Positions 9,629 to 18,605 of a DNA stretch of 64,000 nt are shown in pieces. The DNA is from Chryseolinea sp. H1M3-3 (GTDB lineage: Bacteria > Bacteroidota > Bacteroidia > Cytophagales > Cyclobacteriaceae). The notes below the pieces were generated by a model, which worked only from the letters and a program-made list of their open reading frames with translations, made no database searches and was not told the DNA's origin. The first letter of the stretch is position 1, and every line of letters starts with the position of its first letter. Made by a program: the position numbers and the translations under genes. The DNA is taken from positions 1 to 64,000 of the forward strand of contig NZ_JARKMY010000014.1 of the NCBI RefSeq assembly GCF_029360725.1, given 5' to 3'.

Positions 9629-12118
9629 TTGAGTACTTCGAGGAATAAATATATAGTATTGTTTTTAGGACTTTTAGCATCTCTTTCGGGATGCCTGGGT
9701 ACTAAGTATCTGAAAGAAAACGAAAAACTCCTGTATCGCCAAAGAACTCATGCCCCTGCTAACATCGATAAGGATGCATTGAAAGACCTGTATGCGCAAC
9801 GCCCTAATCGGAAACTTTTTGGCCTACCACTTACACCCGCGGTCTCCATCTACTATTTTGGCGAGCGACGTTATGACCAGGAAAAGTTTATCCGGAAAAA
9901 AGAAGCGGTCGAAAAGAAGTATGACGACAAAATTTCAAGAACAGGGTCTTCGAGAAAGATCAATAATTATCAGTTCAAAAAGCAGAAGAAAGTCGACAAG
10001 TACAACGACTTTATTGAAAACGGGAACAATTGGATGCAATGGGGCGAACCTGTTTCCGTTTTCGACAGCAGCCAGGTAAGAATCACAAAGGAGCGTTTTA
10101 ATGAATATCTGTTTTCTAATGGATACTTTAAAAGCCAGGTAACGGATAGCATTATCGTTAATGACAAACTGGTCACTGTCATTTACCGGGTGTATCCTGG
10201 AAGGCCGTACCTCATTGATTCTATTGTGTATGATGTTGCCGACACCGCTATCTTAAGAATCATTAACGAGAACATCGCGGAAACGTTAATTAAAAATGGT
10301 GATCGTTTTCAGCAGGATAATTTTACCAATGAACGTGAACGCATAGACCTGCTGTTAAAGGACCAGGGCTATTACGATTTTAGCAGGCAGTACATCGATT
10401 TCGCTACCGACACGACGTACAAATCACCTGAGCGAAAGATAGCGGTTATGATTTCCGTTCGTGATCCGGCAAAACGCGGATATCACAAACAATTCAAAAT
10501 TGATTCAGTCACATTTACGACTGATGTTGGAACCAACAAAGCCAATATTCAGCGAACATCCAGAAGGTATCACGACATCAAGTACAATTTTTATGCTGAC
10601 GATTATAACCTTAAGGTTTTGAGTCAACGTGTGTTTATACGTCCGGAAGAACTCTATAGCAGGTCAAAAACACTCAATACACAACGTCAGCTGGGCAATA
10701 TGGAGGCGTTTAAATTTATCAATATCAACTATGACACTTCCGGCGGAAAATTCATTGCCAATATTTTTACCAGTCCTTTAACCCGTTATGAGTGGACGAA
10801 TGAAGCGGGGGTAAATGTAACACAAGGATACCCCGGTCCTTTTTATGTAATCTCCTTTAAGAAAAGGAATGTTTTCAAAAGCATGGAGACCTTTGACTTA
10901 AGTGGGCGATTCGGCTTTGAGGGCGTCGCGTCTGCCATTGAAGGTCAAAATGTTTACACCAGTACAGAGGCTGGTATTAATGCATCATTAACATTCCCTC
11001 AGTTTATCTGGCCCTTCAGAGAACGCTTACGATTTAGATTTGCGGAGTTTAATCCAAAAACAAAATTTACTGTTGGTTACACCTATAGTGAACGACCTGA
11101 ATATCGAAGGACCGTCGTATCTGTCAACGGTACGTATACCTGGCAAAATAACAGGAACCGAACCTATTCATTGACGCCATTAAACCTGGGTGTGATAGAT
11201 ACGGCAAACCTTTCGAAAAGTTTTAAACAATTACTTGCTGAGCAAGCTGATCTGGGCAACAATAATCTAACAAACGCATTCCGGCCTTCTTTCGTGAATA
11301 GCATTATTTTCGCAGTAACCTGGAACCTGAATAATTATGGAAACCTTACCGAGAATTCAGGTTTCATCCGTGCACAAATAGAGAGTGGCGGTACGATTTG
11401 GAACTTTGGCAAACCAACATTTATAGAAAAACTAAAACTTGAATATTTTAAATACATCCGGTTTAGCCTCGATATGCGACGGGTTGACCCACTGGATAAG
11501 AATACGGTCCTCGCATATCGCTTTAATTCGGGCTTTGCCTATGCTTACGGCGACAATCGAAGTTTGCCATACGAAAAATTCTTCTTCGCAGGCGGTAGCA
11601 ATAGCGTACGTGCGTGGCGACCGCGGCGACTAGGGCCTGGATCAGCCAAGCCAAGGGAAAGCGCTGATAAAGTAAAAGATGGAATATTTGATTACGATAT
11701 CGAAAAGCCGTCGGAAATTTTATTGGAAGCTAGCATCGAATTGAGACAAAAACTTTTTGGCTTCGTCAATGGTGCAATTTTTATTGATGCAGGAAATGTC
11801 TGGAGCTTTCAACCTGTAAATGCCAAGGATGAAGATGGAAACATTGTGCCGGACGAAAGTTCGCAATTCAAGATCGATCGATTTTACAAAGAGTTCGGTG
11901 TCGGCACGGGCTTCGGCCTGCGGTTCGATTTTTCTTTTTTGATCTTGAGGTTTGATGTGGGTATGAAAGTGTACGACCCGGCACGCGATAGTGGTGAAAA
12001 GTTTGTGTTAGATAAAGTACGCTTTTGGAAACCTTATGCAACGCTAGGAGAAGACGGGCAATACACAAACTTTAAAGAGCCTGTGATTTATAATGTGGGG
12101 ATTGGCTTTCCCTTTTAA
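9629..12118 (+). CDS. tamL: TamL-like outer-membrane lipoprotein of the Omp85/BamA superfamily
   Basis: 829 residues starting at TTG; a stop six bases upstream in frame rules out an earlier start. Residues 1-22 form a lipoprotein signal with lipobox LSGC. POTRA-like segments follow (about 100-400, for example YRVYPGRPYLIDSIVYD). The last about 400 residues form a 16-strand barrel, and its loop-6 signature appears as GGSNSVRAWRPRRLGPG. The lipidated N-terminus on an Omp85 barrel is the hallmark of Bacteroidota TamL, which is thought to work with TamB in outer-membrane assembly. No tamB gene is in this window. The downstream hemF gene is 26 bases away and may be co-transcribed. Confidence 0.85.
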   Translation: MSTSRNKYIVLFLGLLASLSGCLGTKYLKENEKLLYRQRTHAPANIDKDALKDLYAQRPNRKLFGLPLTPAVSIYYFGERRYDQEKFIRKKEAVEKKYDDKISRTGSSRKINNYQFKKQKKVDKYNDFIENGNNWMQWGEPVSVFDSSQVRITKERFNEYLFSNGYFKSQVTDSIIVNDKLVTVIYRVYPGRPYLIDSIVYDVADTAILRIINENIAETLIKNGDRFQQDNFTNERERIDLLLKDQGYYDFSRQYIDFATDTTYKSPERKIAVMISVRDPAKRGYHKQFKIDSVTFTTDVGTNKANIQRTSRRYHDIKYNFYADDYNLKVLSQRVFIRPEELYSRSKTLNTQRQLGNMEAFKFININYDTSGGKFIANIFTSPLTRYEWTNEAGVNVTQGYPGPFYVISFKKRNVFKSMETFDLSGRFGFEGVASAIEGQNVYTSTEAGINASLTFPQFIWPFRERLRFRFAEFNPKTKFTVGYTYSERPEYRRTVVSVNGTYTWQNNRNRTYSLTPLNLGVIDTANLSKSFKQLLAEQADLGNNNLTNAFRPSFVNSIIFAVTWNLNNYGNLTENSGFIRAQIESGGTIWNFGKPTFIEKLKLEYFKYIRFSLDMRRVDPLDKNTVLAYRFNSGFAYAYGDNRSLPYEKFFFAGGSNSVRAWRPRRLGPGSAKPRESADKVKDGIFDYDIEKPSEILLEASIELRQKLFGFVNGAIFIDAGNVWSFQPVNAKDEDGNIVPDESSQFKIDRFYKEFGVGTGFGLRFDFSFLILRFDVGMKVYDPARDSGEKFVLDKVRFWKPYATLGEDGQYTNFKEPVIYNVGIGFPF

Positions 12119-12144
12119 TCAATACCTTGCTTCGATTTTAATTT

Positions 12145-13047
12145 ATGCTTACAAAAGAAGAAATACGCGACTGGTTTGTCGCGCTGCAAGAAAGCATTTG
12201 CACACAGCTTGAAGACGCCGACGGCAAAGGAAAATTCATAAGCGATCCCTGGCAACGGTCCGGTGGCGGTGGAGGAATTACGCGCGTAATTGGTGACGGA
12301 AACATCATTGAAAAGGGAGGTGTAAACTTCTCAGCGGTGTGGGGCAAAACGCCTGAACCCGTGTTGAAGTCTATGAATATTGACGCATCGGATCATCCCG
12401 ACTTTTTTGCCACCGGTGTTTCCATAGTGCTGCATCCTTTTAATCCCATGGTGCCAATCATTCATATGAATGTCAGGTATTTCGAAATGACCAATGGCAC
12501 CTGGTGGTTTGGTGGCGGTATCGACCTTACACCGCACTATGTCAACGTGGAGGATGCACGCCATTTTCACAGCACTTTAAAATCAGTTTGTGATCAACAT
12601 CATCCCTCCTACTATCCTGAATTTAAAAACTGGGCGGATGATTATTTTTTTCTCAAGCATCGAAAGGAGACGCGTGGAATTGGCGGCATTTTTTTTGACT
12701 ACCTGAAAGATACTTCGGGGTTCACAAAAGAATCCAGGTTTGAGTTTATAAAGTCCCTGGGCTCTGCTTTCGCGCCACTTTACGTTCACTTTATGAAAAA
12801 AAACCACGGGCTATCGTACACAGAACAGGAAAAACACTGGCAGTATTTGAGAAGAGGACGATACGTCGAGTTCAATCTTGTCTGGGACCGTGGAACGAAG
12901 TTCGGGTTGGATACCGACGGGCGGACAGAATCAATCTTGATGAGTTTGCCGCCACAGGCTCAATGGGTGTATAACTACCAGCCTGCCGCCGGTTCCGAAG
13001 AAGAAAAAACATTAGGAATGCTAAAAAAAGGTATTACCTGGATATAG
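12145..13047 (+). CDS. hemF: Coproporphyrinogen III oxidase, oxygen-dependent
   Basis: 300 residues, the standard HemF length, with family blocks throughout: GGGGITRVI near the N-terminus, PMVPIIHMNVRYFE, WWFGGGIDLTPHYV, HHPSYYPEFKNWADDYFFLKHR, RGIGGIFFDY, RRGRYVEFNLVWDRGTKFGL and SLPPQAQWVYNY at the end. The enzyme performs the aerobic oxidative decarboxylation of coproporphyrinogen III to protoporphyrinogen IX in haem synthesis, in the cytoplasm. It needs molecular oxygen, which suggests an aerobic host. Its stop codon directly abuts the stop codon of the convergent pentapeptide gene with no base between. Confidence 0.96.
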   Translation: MLTKEEIRDWFVALQESICTQLEDADGKGKFISDPWQRSGGGGGITRVIGDGNIIEKGGVNFSAVWGKTPEPVLKSMNIDASDHPDFFATGVSIVLHPFNPMVPIIHMNVRYFEMTNGTWWFGGGIDLTPHYVNVEDARHFHSTLKSVCDQHHPSYYPEFKNWADDYFFLKHRKETRGIGGIFFDYLKDTSGFTKESRFEFIKSLGSAFAPLYVHFMKKNHGLSYTEQEKHWQYLRRGRYVEFNLVWDRGTKFGLDTDGRTESILMSLPPQAQWVYNYQPAAGSEEEKTLGMLKKGITWI

Positions 13048-13620
13048 CTATTGAATTTCTATGTCATACTTCATCAACAGTCCGGGAAGGCCCGTTAAAG
13101 AAAACTTCGCCTTTTTAATTTGATTAATTTCAGGGTCGATAGAATAATTGTATGACGTTCGGAAATCGGCTTTCACAACGATTGTGTTTTCGAACATTGC
13201 ATTTAACAGGTCACAATTATCAAACAGCGAGCCCGTCAAATCACATGCTGTAAAATCTGTTTCTTGTAATTGGGAGGTTTTGAAAGTAGTCTTTTTGATT
13301 TTTAGCTTATAAAATGAAGAATGATTAAGCATACAATTTTCGAAAGAGAATGAAAGGCCAAACTCATTACAGTTCATAAATTGTAAGCCCAACATCTTAC
13401 AGTCCTTAAACTTAACATCCTGGAAACCCGTTTTGTGTAGTTTCGCCAAACTCAAATTGCACCCGGTAAAGTTACACGTTAAAAACTTTGAATCGGCAAG
13501 ATTTGAATCGGCCAGGTCGCAGTTAATGAAATGACAATTTTCGTATACACCCTTGGACAATGGATTCTCTTTAAAGTTTGTCTTATCGAATGTTTTATTC
13601 TCGATGTATACTTGCTCCAT
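13048..13620 (-). CDS. Pentapeptide-repeat protein
   Basis: 190 residues starting at ATG (a GTG one codon upstream is less likely). Residues about 15-165 follow the A(D/N)LXX-type pentapeptide pattern, with runs such as CHFINCDLADSNLADSKF, CNFTGCNLSLAKL and TDFTACDLTGSLFDNCDLL. This predicts a right-handed quadrilateral beta-helix. It has no signal peptide, so it is probably cytoplasmic. Relatives include Qnr/MfpA DNA-gyrase-protecting proteins, but most family members have no known role, and I see nothing that identifies this one as a gyrase mimic. It is transcribed toward hemF. Confidence 0.85.
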   Translation of the reverse strand: MEQVYIENKTFDKTNFKENPLSKGVYENCHFINCDLADSNLADSKFLTCNFTGCNLSLAKLHKTGFQDVKFKDCKMLGLQFMNCNEFGLSFSFENCMLNHSSFYKLKIKKTTFKTSQLQETDFTACDLTGSLFDNCDLLNAMFENTIVVKADFRTSYNYSIDPEINQIKKAKFSLTGLPGLLMKYDIEIQ

Positions 13621-13645
13621 CACATAACTTTTTTAAGAACGAATG

Positions 13646-14608
13646 CTATTCCGCCAACTGATGTTTCTTTACTCCAGTTCTGAAACCATTTACTTTAAGC
13701 AATTCACTAATCGTACTTAATAAGTCGAGGGATGCATCAACTTCTTCCTTTCTAATAGCAACGCTTTCAATATTGAATCCAAATGGAATAGATCTTTCTT
13801 TACAGTATTGAATAAGATCCTTAGCAATGGTAATTGCTATTTCCAACGAACGGCTTACCGGGCTTGAGCAAACCTTCAGTTCCTCTTTTATGTCCTCCGG
13901 AACATGAATGCCCAACCATTCCATAAAGTGCAACGTCTTAACAGAACCACATATGGTCAACGTGAAAATAATGGTCGGCAACGCCTGCTTTTTATTTTCA
14001 CAAGCAATTATCAAATCGTCTAAAATTCTTTTTGTGTAGTCCACATTAAAAATGCACTGAGAAATAAAATATGAGACGCCACAATTTACTTTATCAATAA
14101 TCCGCACGTCCTCATCTTTTAAAATCGCATGTCGCTCGGGAATGGTGACCGCACCAATGACGGAGGTTTCCTGATGTTGCTCGCGCCAAATTTTATAAGC
14201 ATCGTTGAGGCTGGTTTTTACAACATAATCAGGCGTAGGTAAACCTACAAAGATTGGATAGAACCCATGCATTTTCAGACCTTGCAGCCATTCGGATAAC
14301 TCATCGCGTGTAAACTTTCCGGCGGGCCGATAGATTATTTTTGGAATGGGGAGACGTTGCAAGTATTGACTGGCATATTCGAAAGGGTCGAGGGAGCTGG
14401 CGAATGGAAATGGCCGCTCTTCGCTCGTACGTGCTGATTCATCCTGCACATCATATACTACGAGTCCATCAATATCCTTTGAACAAAGGTTATTCAAAGT
14501 CTTTTCTGCTATCTCCTTTATCTTTTCAGTGGATGTTGTTGCTTTGGGAGGTGTTATGCCGTAGAGTAAAACTCCTGATTCTTTGTTTTTAATTTTGGTA
14601 AACAACAT
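13646..14608 (-). CDS. Methylenetetrahydrofolate reductase-like protein
   Basis: 320 residues resembling a MetF-type TIM barrel: LYGITPPKA at the first strand, GLVVYDVQDE, KIIYRPAGKFTRDEL, GFYPIFVGLPTPDYVVKTSL, VIGAVTIPERH and GVSYFISQCIFNVDYTKRIL. In true MetF the first-strand region carries an acidic residue in an E-F-x-P-P context; here it reads YGITPPK, so catalysis of methylene-THF reduction is not assured. It may be a divergent flavoprotein of the family acting on another folate or one-carbon substrate. It lies 22 bases upstream of the pentapeptide gene on the same strand, so the two may share a transcript. No methionine-synthesis gene is nearby. Confidence 0.7.
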   Translation of the reverse strand: MLFTKIKNKESGVLLYGITPPKATTSTEKIKEIAEKTLNNLCSKDIDGLVVYDVQDESARTSEERPFPFASSLDPFEYASQYLQRLPIPKIIYRPAGKFTRDELSEWLQGLKMHGFYPIFVGLPTPDYVVKTSLNDAYKIWREQHQETSVIGAVTIPERHAILKDEDVRIIDKVNCGVSYFISQCIFNVDYTKRILDDLIIACENKKQALPTIIFTLTICGSVKTLHFMEWLGIHVPEDIKEELKVCSSPVSRSLEIAITIAKDLIQYCKERSIPFGFNIESVAIRKEEVDASLDLLSTISELLKVNGFRTGVKKHQLAE

Positions 14609-14786
14609 GTAGTTAAGGGTGTATAAAAATCAAAAATAAGAAAATATAGATATGTATCTCAACAAGGGTACTAAACACCTACTCCACCACTACACCTGAC
14701 CTGTTGTCTTGGCCAATTTTAATTTGCTGTTTAGCATTCCGCGTTCATACAACTTTTCTGAATTACGTCATCGGTACATCTTTGAA

Positions 14787-15485
14787 TCAATCTTTAGGCA
14801 ATCCCTTCTGCATGATATTTTTTACTTCGGGATTGTCATAGTACTTTTTATACACGCCTACTACTGCTGAATTATTTTGAATGGGATTAAATCCGGAGTC
14901 GAACAACGCCTGGGTTATTAATTGAAAATGATAGGTAACAGCGGCATACCCTGCGTTATATTGTTCGAATGCTGAATTTGTTGATTCAATTTTGTTGACG
15001 TAAACCTCGGCATATTGTTTAAAATCCTGCAGCGTCATGGTACGCAAGTCTTTCATCTGATTAAGCCTGCTGAGAAGTTTTTCATTGTAGATATAGTATC
15101 CAAATAGTGGTTCGCTCTCTGCTTTGTGAAATTCAATCAGGGAATGAATATCACCCATGGCAGTGTCGCTCGCATTCCATGCCATTTGAAATAGATCATT
15201 CGTGATGTCGAAAATAACCATGGCTGTATACTTCGACGTGTCGCCATTGGCGCGACTAATGATTAAAGCTTTACTATCCAGCGTGACGATAGTGTCATAG
15301 GGCGAGGCCTCCCTTCCACCTTTTGGTGTCAAATTGGGGAACATACTTCTGCTCACTAAAGAATCTTTTGTGATTTTAAACTCGGTAAGTCCACTCCGAT
15401 TCACCATATACCACTTTCCCAAAATATGCTGGGCGGATCCGGTCAATGAAATCGTCAAAAGAATGATGGTTGATATTTTGTTCAT
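14787..15485 (-). CDS. Secreted hypothetical protein
   Basis: 232 residues with a clear signal peptide (basic start, hydrophobic core, cleavage near GSAQ at about residue 18). The mature part begins ILGKWYMVNRSGLTEFKIT, with further beta-rich segments. This resembles the opening of lipocalin-like or copy-number-type periplasmic domains in which W-Y-L/M starts the first strand, but the match is too weak to assign a family. It stands alone between two gaps, and no operon partner is evident. Function unknown. Confidence 0.65.
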   Translation of the reverse strand: MNKISTIILLTISLTGSAQHILGKWYMVNRSGLTEFKITKDSLVSRSMFPNLTPKGGREASPYDTIVTLDSKALIISRANGDTSKYTAMVIFDITNDLFQMAWNASDTAMGDIHSLIEFHKAESEPLFGYYIYNEKLLSRLNQMKDLRTMTLQDFKQYAEVYVNKIESTNSAFEQYNAGYAAVTYHFQLITQALFDSGFNPIQNNSAVVGVYKKYYDNPEVKNIMQKGLPKD

Positions 15486-15820
15486 AACAAATCTTTATCA
15501 CCAACCTTTGACACAGACAATGCCTGTACACAGACATTAAGACTCGGGAAACTGCATTGACAAGAAGCAGCGTCGGCCAAATCTCATTCAACGTTAACCA
15601 ATAGAATTTAAAAATGAAAACTTTTTTTCCAGGATTTGGCCTAAATCGGCCTGCCAGCACCGGTCCCCCCTATGATAGCTTGGTTTAAATAAGTTATTCC
15701 TGGTGATGCCGTCAGTACGTTCTAGCCACGACGCAGCGTCTAACAAATAGTCTTTGAAGGTTCTATTGGGGACCTCCGGTTGCCGACGTCATTTTACTTT
15801 TGAAATAGTGTTTGTGGGCC
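15486..15820. other. Intergenic region without a recognisable gene
   Basis: 335 bases. No coding frame with protein-like composition was found on either strand. A 9-bp inverted repeat (GGCCAAATC at 15575 and GATTTGGCC at 15633) spans about 50 bases, and a short C-rich patch (ccggtcccccc) lies near 15662. Neither matches a known RNA family I can name. Confidence 0.5.
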
Positions 15821-16185
15821 TTATTTTTTCTTATTTTCCTGGAGGTGTATTTCATTGTGTTTCAGGAAATAATTTCTAGTCAACTTTACGGCTAGGGGTA
15901 AAAGATACATCACCACCAAAACGAAAACCATTGTATAATTCTGCCATAAAATAAAATGCATTACCATCAGGAATGAGATTCCATAGTAAGTGGCATAAAT
16001 TCCAATATGGAAGCTTTTATGAAGACGCTGTGTTGCAGGTGTTGCATTTCGATAAAACCAAGTTTCGATATGCCCAATACAACAACCAATACCAATGCCC
16101 CAAAAAATAAATGGTAATAGGTTAAACTATAATCTGAAAGCTGAAAATTTTTGACAGAATCGATGAATGATTTCATATTATACAT
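15821..16185 (-). pseudogene. Small two-helix membrane protein interrupted by a frameshift at a homopolymer run
   Basis: From ATG at 16185 (or 16176) the first frame reads MKSFIDSVKNF, then QLSDYSLTYYHLFFG. After that it becomes non-protein-like and runs to a stop at 15967. In the next frame the sequence continues naturally as WGIGIGCCIGHIETWFYRN, then a second hydrophobic segment (YYGISFLMVMHFILW, MVFVLVVMYLLPLAVKL) and a charged tail (EIHLQENKKK), to a stop at 15821. The switch falls in an A6/C4 run at about 16098-16107. Adding one base to the run would restore a single protein of about 121 residues with two or three membrane segments. The family is not recognised. It could be a real inactivating mutation, a phase-variable run or a sequencing error. 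Confidence 0.6.
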
Positions 16186-16348
16186 AAGGCTAACGCATGA
16201 CTTAAAGGTAGCATTTTCCTATTCTCCGCCACAACACCACGGCAAAAATGCAACCGCCTTTAAGCAAAGGGAGTTTAACCTTACTTACAGAAAAGTGAGA
16301 ATCGTTAGAGAATCCTCAACCCAAATTTTCCTTGAAGATGGTCTTGTG

Positions 16349-17215
16349 TTATTCTACATTCTGCAGATTGAAAGTAAACACGGGCCGGCCGACTTCTTTC
16401 ACCAGGCGGTCGGAAAAATGATTGGAGAAAATGCGGAAAATTCCATCGCTGCTGTTTTTGATAACGGCGATAAGTCCAGCTTTTACTTCTCGTGCAAATT
16501 CAATCACACCGTTAGCTTGATCATCAGCGTTATGAATAGTTACTGAATAATTCCTTAGTCCGGCACGCTCAGCCATTTTTGTAAAGAAATCCTGCAGGTT
16601 AAGATTTGAATAATCTGCTGCGCGATCACGAACATGTACGAGATAAATATGGGCATCAAAACAGGCAGCAAGATCCGCGAGTGTATTCAATGCTTCATTC
16701 ACATGCGTATTGTTTTTAATAACATTTACAGCCAACACAATTTTATTGAAGTCCTTTATCTGGAACCCATCACGAACCGAAAGCACAGGACATTTTGAAA
16801 TCTTGATTACCTGCTCGGTATGATTTCCGGTGAATACTTCTTTAGCGTTCTCTTCACCAGAAGTTCCCATAACAATCAAATCAATGTTTTCACGATCAAG
16901 ATATTCGTCAATTCCTTCTTTAAATTCTTCATCTACAATAGCAGTTTCGATATCCACGCCCTGCTGACGGTATTTCGCTGCAAGATCCTCCATCTTTTGT
17001 TTGGTAACATGAAGCAATTGAAGATTAAATAATTCCCCTTCCTGATCAATTTTACTCGTCACCTCTCCCATTGCAGTAAACGTTTTTCCAAATGGATGAC
17101 GGGTGAAATTTACCAGACTTATTTCAGCCTCCGACCGCTCAGCAATTTCGATTGCTAAGGTGAGGCCGCGTTCAGCAATTACTGAGAGGTCTGTGGGAAC
17201 AAGAATTTTTCTCAT
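16349..17215 (-). CDS. Universal stress protein, tandem UspA domains
   Basis: 288 residues made of two UspA-like halves. The first (1-145) starts MRKILVPTDLSVIAERGL and contains DLIVMGTSGEENAKEVFTGNHTEQVIKISKCPVLSV, the typical ATP-binding loop region. The second (about 150-288) starts KIVLAVNVIKNNTHVNEAL and has a weaker nucleotide loop (VIKNSSDGIFRIFSNHFSDRLV). Such tandem proteins are common in Bacteroidota and act in the cytoplasm in stress or energy-limitation responses by an undefined mechanism. It is monocistronic as far as can be seen. Confidence 0.9.
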   Translation of the reverse strand: MRKILVPTDLSVIAERGLTLAIEIAERSEAEISLVNFTRHPFGKTFTAMGEVTSKIDQEGELFNLQLLHVTKQKMEDLAAKYRQQGVDIETAIVDEEFKEGIDEYLDRENIDLIVMGTSGEENAKEVFTGNHTEQVIKISKCPVLSVRDGFQIKDFNKIVLAVNVIKNNTHVNEALNTLADLAACFDAHIYLVHVRDRAADYSNLNLQDFFTKMAERAGLRNYSVTIHNADDQANGVIEFAREVKAGLIAVIKNSSDGIFRIFSNHFSDRLVKEVGRPVFTFNLQNVE

Positions 17216-17446
17216 ATAGTAGTTTAATCTTTGTTTAATTGTTTAGATATAACCGCAGAAGCGGAATGAAGTTAGTAATTAAGATTATCTTTTTTCAAAG
17301 CTGCCCGCGTTTTAATTTCAAAGGAATAAATTCTGAAAATGTTATACGACGCTCCATAAAGTATTCCCATTAAGTGTTTGTTGCCAACATTATCAATGAA
17401 TAAAAATGTAGCACGTTTTCTACACCCTGTCTGCTGCACAACAAAA

Positions 17447-17471
17447 AAAGCCAGGCTTTGGGCCTGGCTTT
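17447..17471 (-). terminator. Rho-independent terminator of the cold-shock gene
   Basis: A perfect 10-bp stem (AAAGCCAGGC / GCCTGGCTTT) with a 5-base loop is followed on the minus strand by a run of seven T. It begins 19 bases past the stop codon of the cold-shock gene. Confidence 0.85.
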
Positions 17472-17490
17472 CCTTGGCAATGATGATTTA

Positions 17491-17688
17491 TTAATTCGTT
17501 AAACGAACATTAACCGCATTCAATCCTTTTTTTCCTTCTTTGAGTTCAAAAGTGACTGCATCATTCTCGTGGATCTGATCGACAAGGAGTCCTGAAATGT
17601 GTACAAAATACTCTTGTCCTGTTCCTGTTTCTTTAATAAATCCGAATCCTTTGGACTCATTAAAGAATTTTACTGTTCCTTCTTTCAT
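17491..17688 (-). CDS. Cold-shock domain protein (CspA family)
   Basis: 65 residues, a single cold-shock OB-fold. The RNA-binding motifs are intact: KGFGFIK (RNP1) and EYFVHIS (RNP2), preceded by GTVKFFNESKGFG. These proteins bind single-stranded RNA and act as RNA chaperones, often at low temperature or during growth transitions. Both ends of the transcription unit can be seen: a strong Bacteroidota promoter upstream and a strong terminator downstream, so the gene is a single-gene unit with a 5' leader of only about 20 bases. That is far shorter than the thermosensing leader of E. coli cspA, so cold control by a long leader is unlikely. Confidence 0.96.
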   Translation of the reverse strand: MKEGTVKFFNESKGFGFIKETGTGQEYFVHISGLLVDQIHENDAVTFELKEGKKGLNAVNVRLTN

Positions 17689-17713
17689 TATAAATTGATA
17701 TTAAAATAATTGG

Positions 17714-17744
17714 CAAATATATAAGAGAATATGCTAAAGTTCAA
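17714..17744 (-). promoter_or_regulatory. Promoter of the cold-shock gene
   Basis: On the minus strand TTG, a 20-base spacer and TATATTTG match the Bacteroidota TTTG-N19/20-TAnnTTTG promoter almost perfectly. The predicted start lies about 20 bases before the ATG. Confidence 0.65.
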
Positions 17745-17804
17745 TTAAAAATTAAATTGTGCCCCTACGCACGCGAAAATATCCATCTGGCTATGCAATT
17801 TTCC

Positions 17805-18458
17805 TTACTGTTTCAACAAAACGCCACGTGTCCACTGAGCCGTCTGCGTCGCCAGTTCATCCGTAATTTCGTTTTTTTTAATTTTGAAGGAATGATCTGC
17901 ACCGTCAAACTTGATCAAGGTGGCTGATGGAAGACCTTTGCACACATTCTCGATTAATGTCAAATCTGCAAGGGCATCCCGGGTTCCTTGTAAAAACAGC
18001 ATCGGTATAGCTATTGATCTCAGGTGGTCTGCCCGTTGGGTACCTGGCTGGCCCGCAGGATGAAGGGGAAATCCATAAAAAATAATTCCTGCCACTCCTG
18101 ACGGTTGCTTTTTAGAAAAATATTGCGACGACATGCGACCGCCAAAAGATTTCCCGGAAAGAAACACAGGCGTTCCAGCAAATTCCTTTTGCACATAGGA
18201 TAATATCACATCAACTGTTTTCTCTGCCACGGCTGATACATCGGGCCTGCGGCTACCCTTTTCAACAAAAGGAAAGTTAAATCGCACGCTTGCTATCGAC
18301 TGTTCTTTGAGGGCTATCGCTAAATTTTCCATAAACCGATGCTCCATGCCAGCCCCTGCACCATGTGCAAGAACCATCACAGCTAATGGAGATGACGGCA
18401 CTTCCGTGATGGTGGAAACATGTCCAATAGTTTCTGAAATGAAAACACGCGATTTCAT
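17805..18458 (-). CDS. Alpha/beta-hydrolase (dienelactone-hydrolase/Tex30-like)
   Basis: 217 residues. VMVLAHGAGAGMEHRFM is the oxyanion-hole strand of this subfamily. GKSFGGRMS places the nucleophile at Ser104, LFLQGTRDALADL supplies Asp161 and DGADHSFKI supplies His189, so the catalytic triad is complete. No signal peptide is visible, so the protein should be cytoplasmic. Relatives are annotated as esterases or dienelactone hydrolases without firm substrates. It is separated from the upstream PRC-barrel gene by a terminator, so it is probably transcribed on its own. Confidence 0.85.
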   Translation of the reverse strand: MKSRVFISETIGHVSTITEVPSSPLAVMVLAHGAGAGMEHRFMENLAIALKEQSIASVRFNFPFVEKGSRRPDVSAVAEKTVDVILSYVQKEFAGTPVFLSGKSFGGRMSSQYFSKKQPSGVAGIIFYGFPLHPAGQPGTQRADHLRSIAIPMLFLQGTRDALADLTLIENVCKGLPSATLIKFDGADHSFKIKKNEITDELATQTAQWTRGVLLKQ

Positions 18459-18527
18459 AAAAGATAAAGATTTGCCAATGCGTTTATTGTCCCGAAGTTA
18501 CTCCGACACTAAGATTTTACCAATAAA

Positions 18528-18569
18528 AAAAACCTTACCCATTCCCGCCAAGGAATGAATAAGGTTTTT
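18528..18569 (-). terminator. Rho-independent terminator downstream of the PRC-barrel gene
   Basis: A long stem with a small internal mismatch (AAAAACCTTA-ATTCC / GGAAT-TAAGGTTTTT) has a short loop, and the minus-strand transcript then runs into eight T. The flanking A and T tracts make it look bidirectional. It sits 37 bases after the stop of the PRC-barrel gene. Confidence 0.8.
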
Positions 18570-18605
18570 GATGAAAGCCAAATATATTATCAGTATGCAA
18601 CGATA

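Noticed and set aside
13040-13055. Abutting stop codons of hemF and the pentapeptide gene as evidence of a special regulatory overlap.
   Set aside because: Tight convergent gene ends are common in compact genomes and no hairpin or shared element is present.
15575-15641. The 9-bp inverted repeat GGCCAAATC/GATTTGGCC as mobile-element ends.
   Set aside because: Too short, no target-site duplication and no coding content between the arms.
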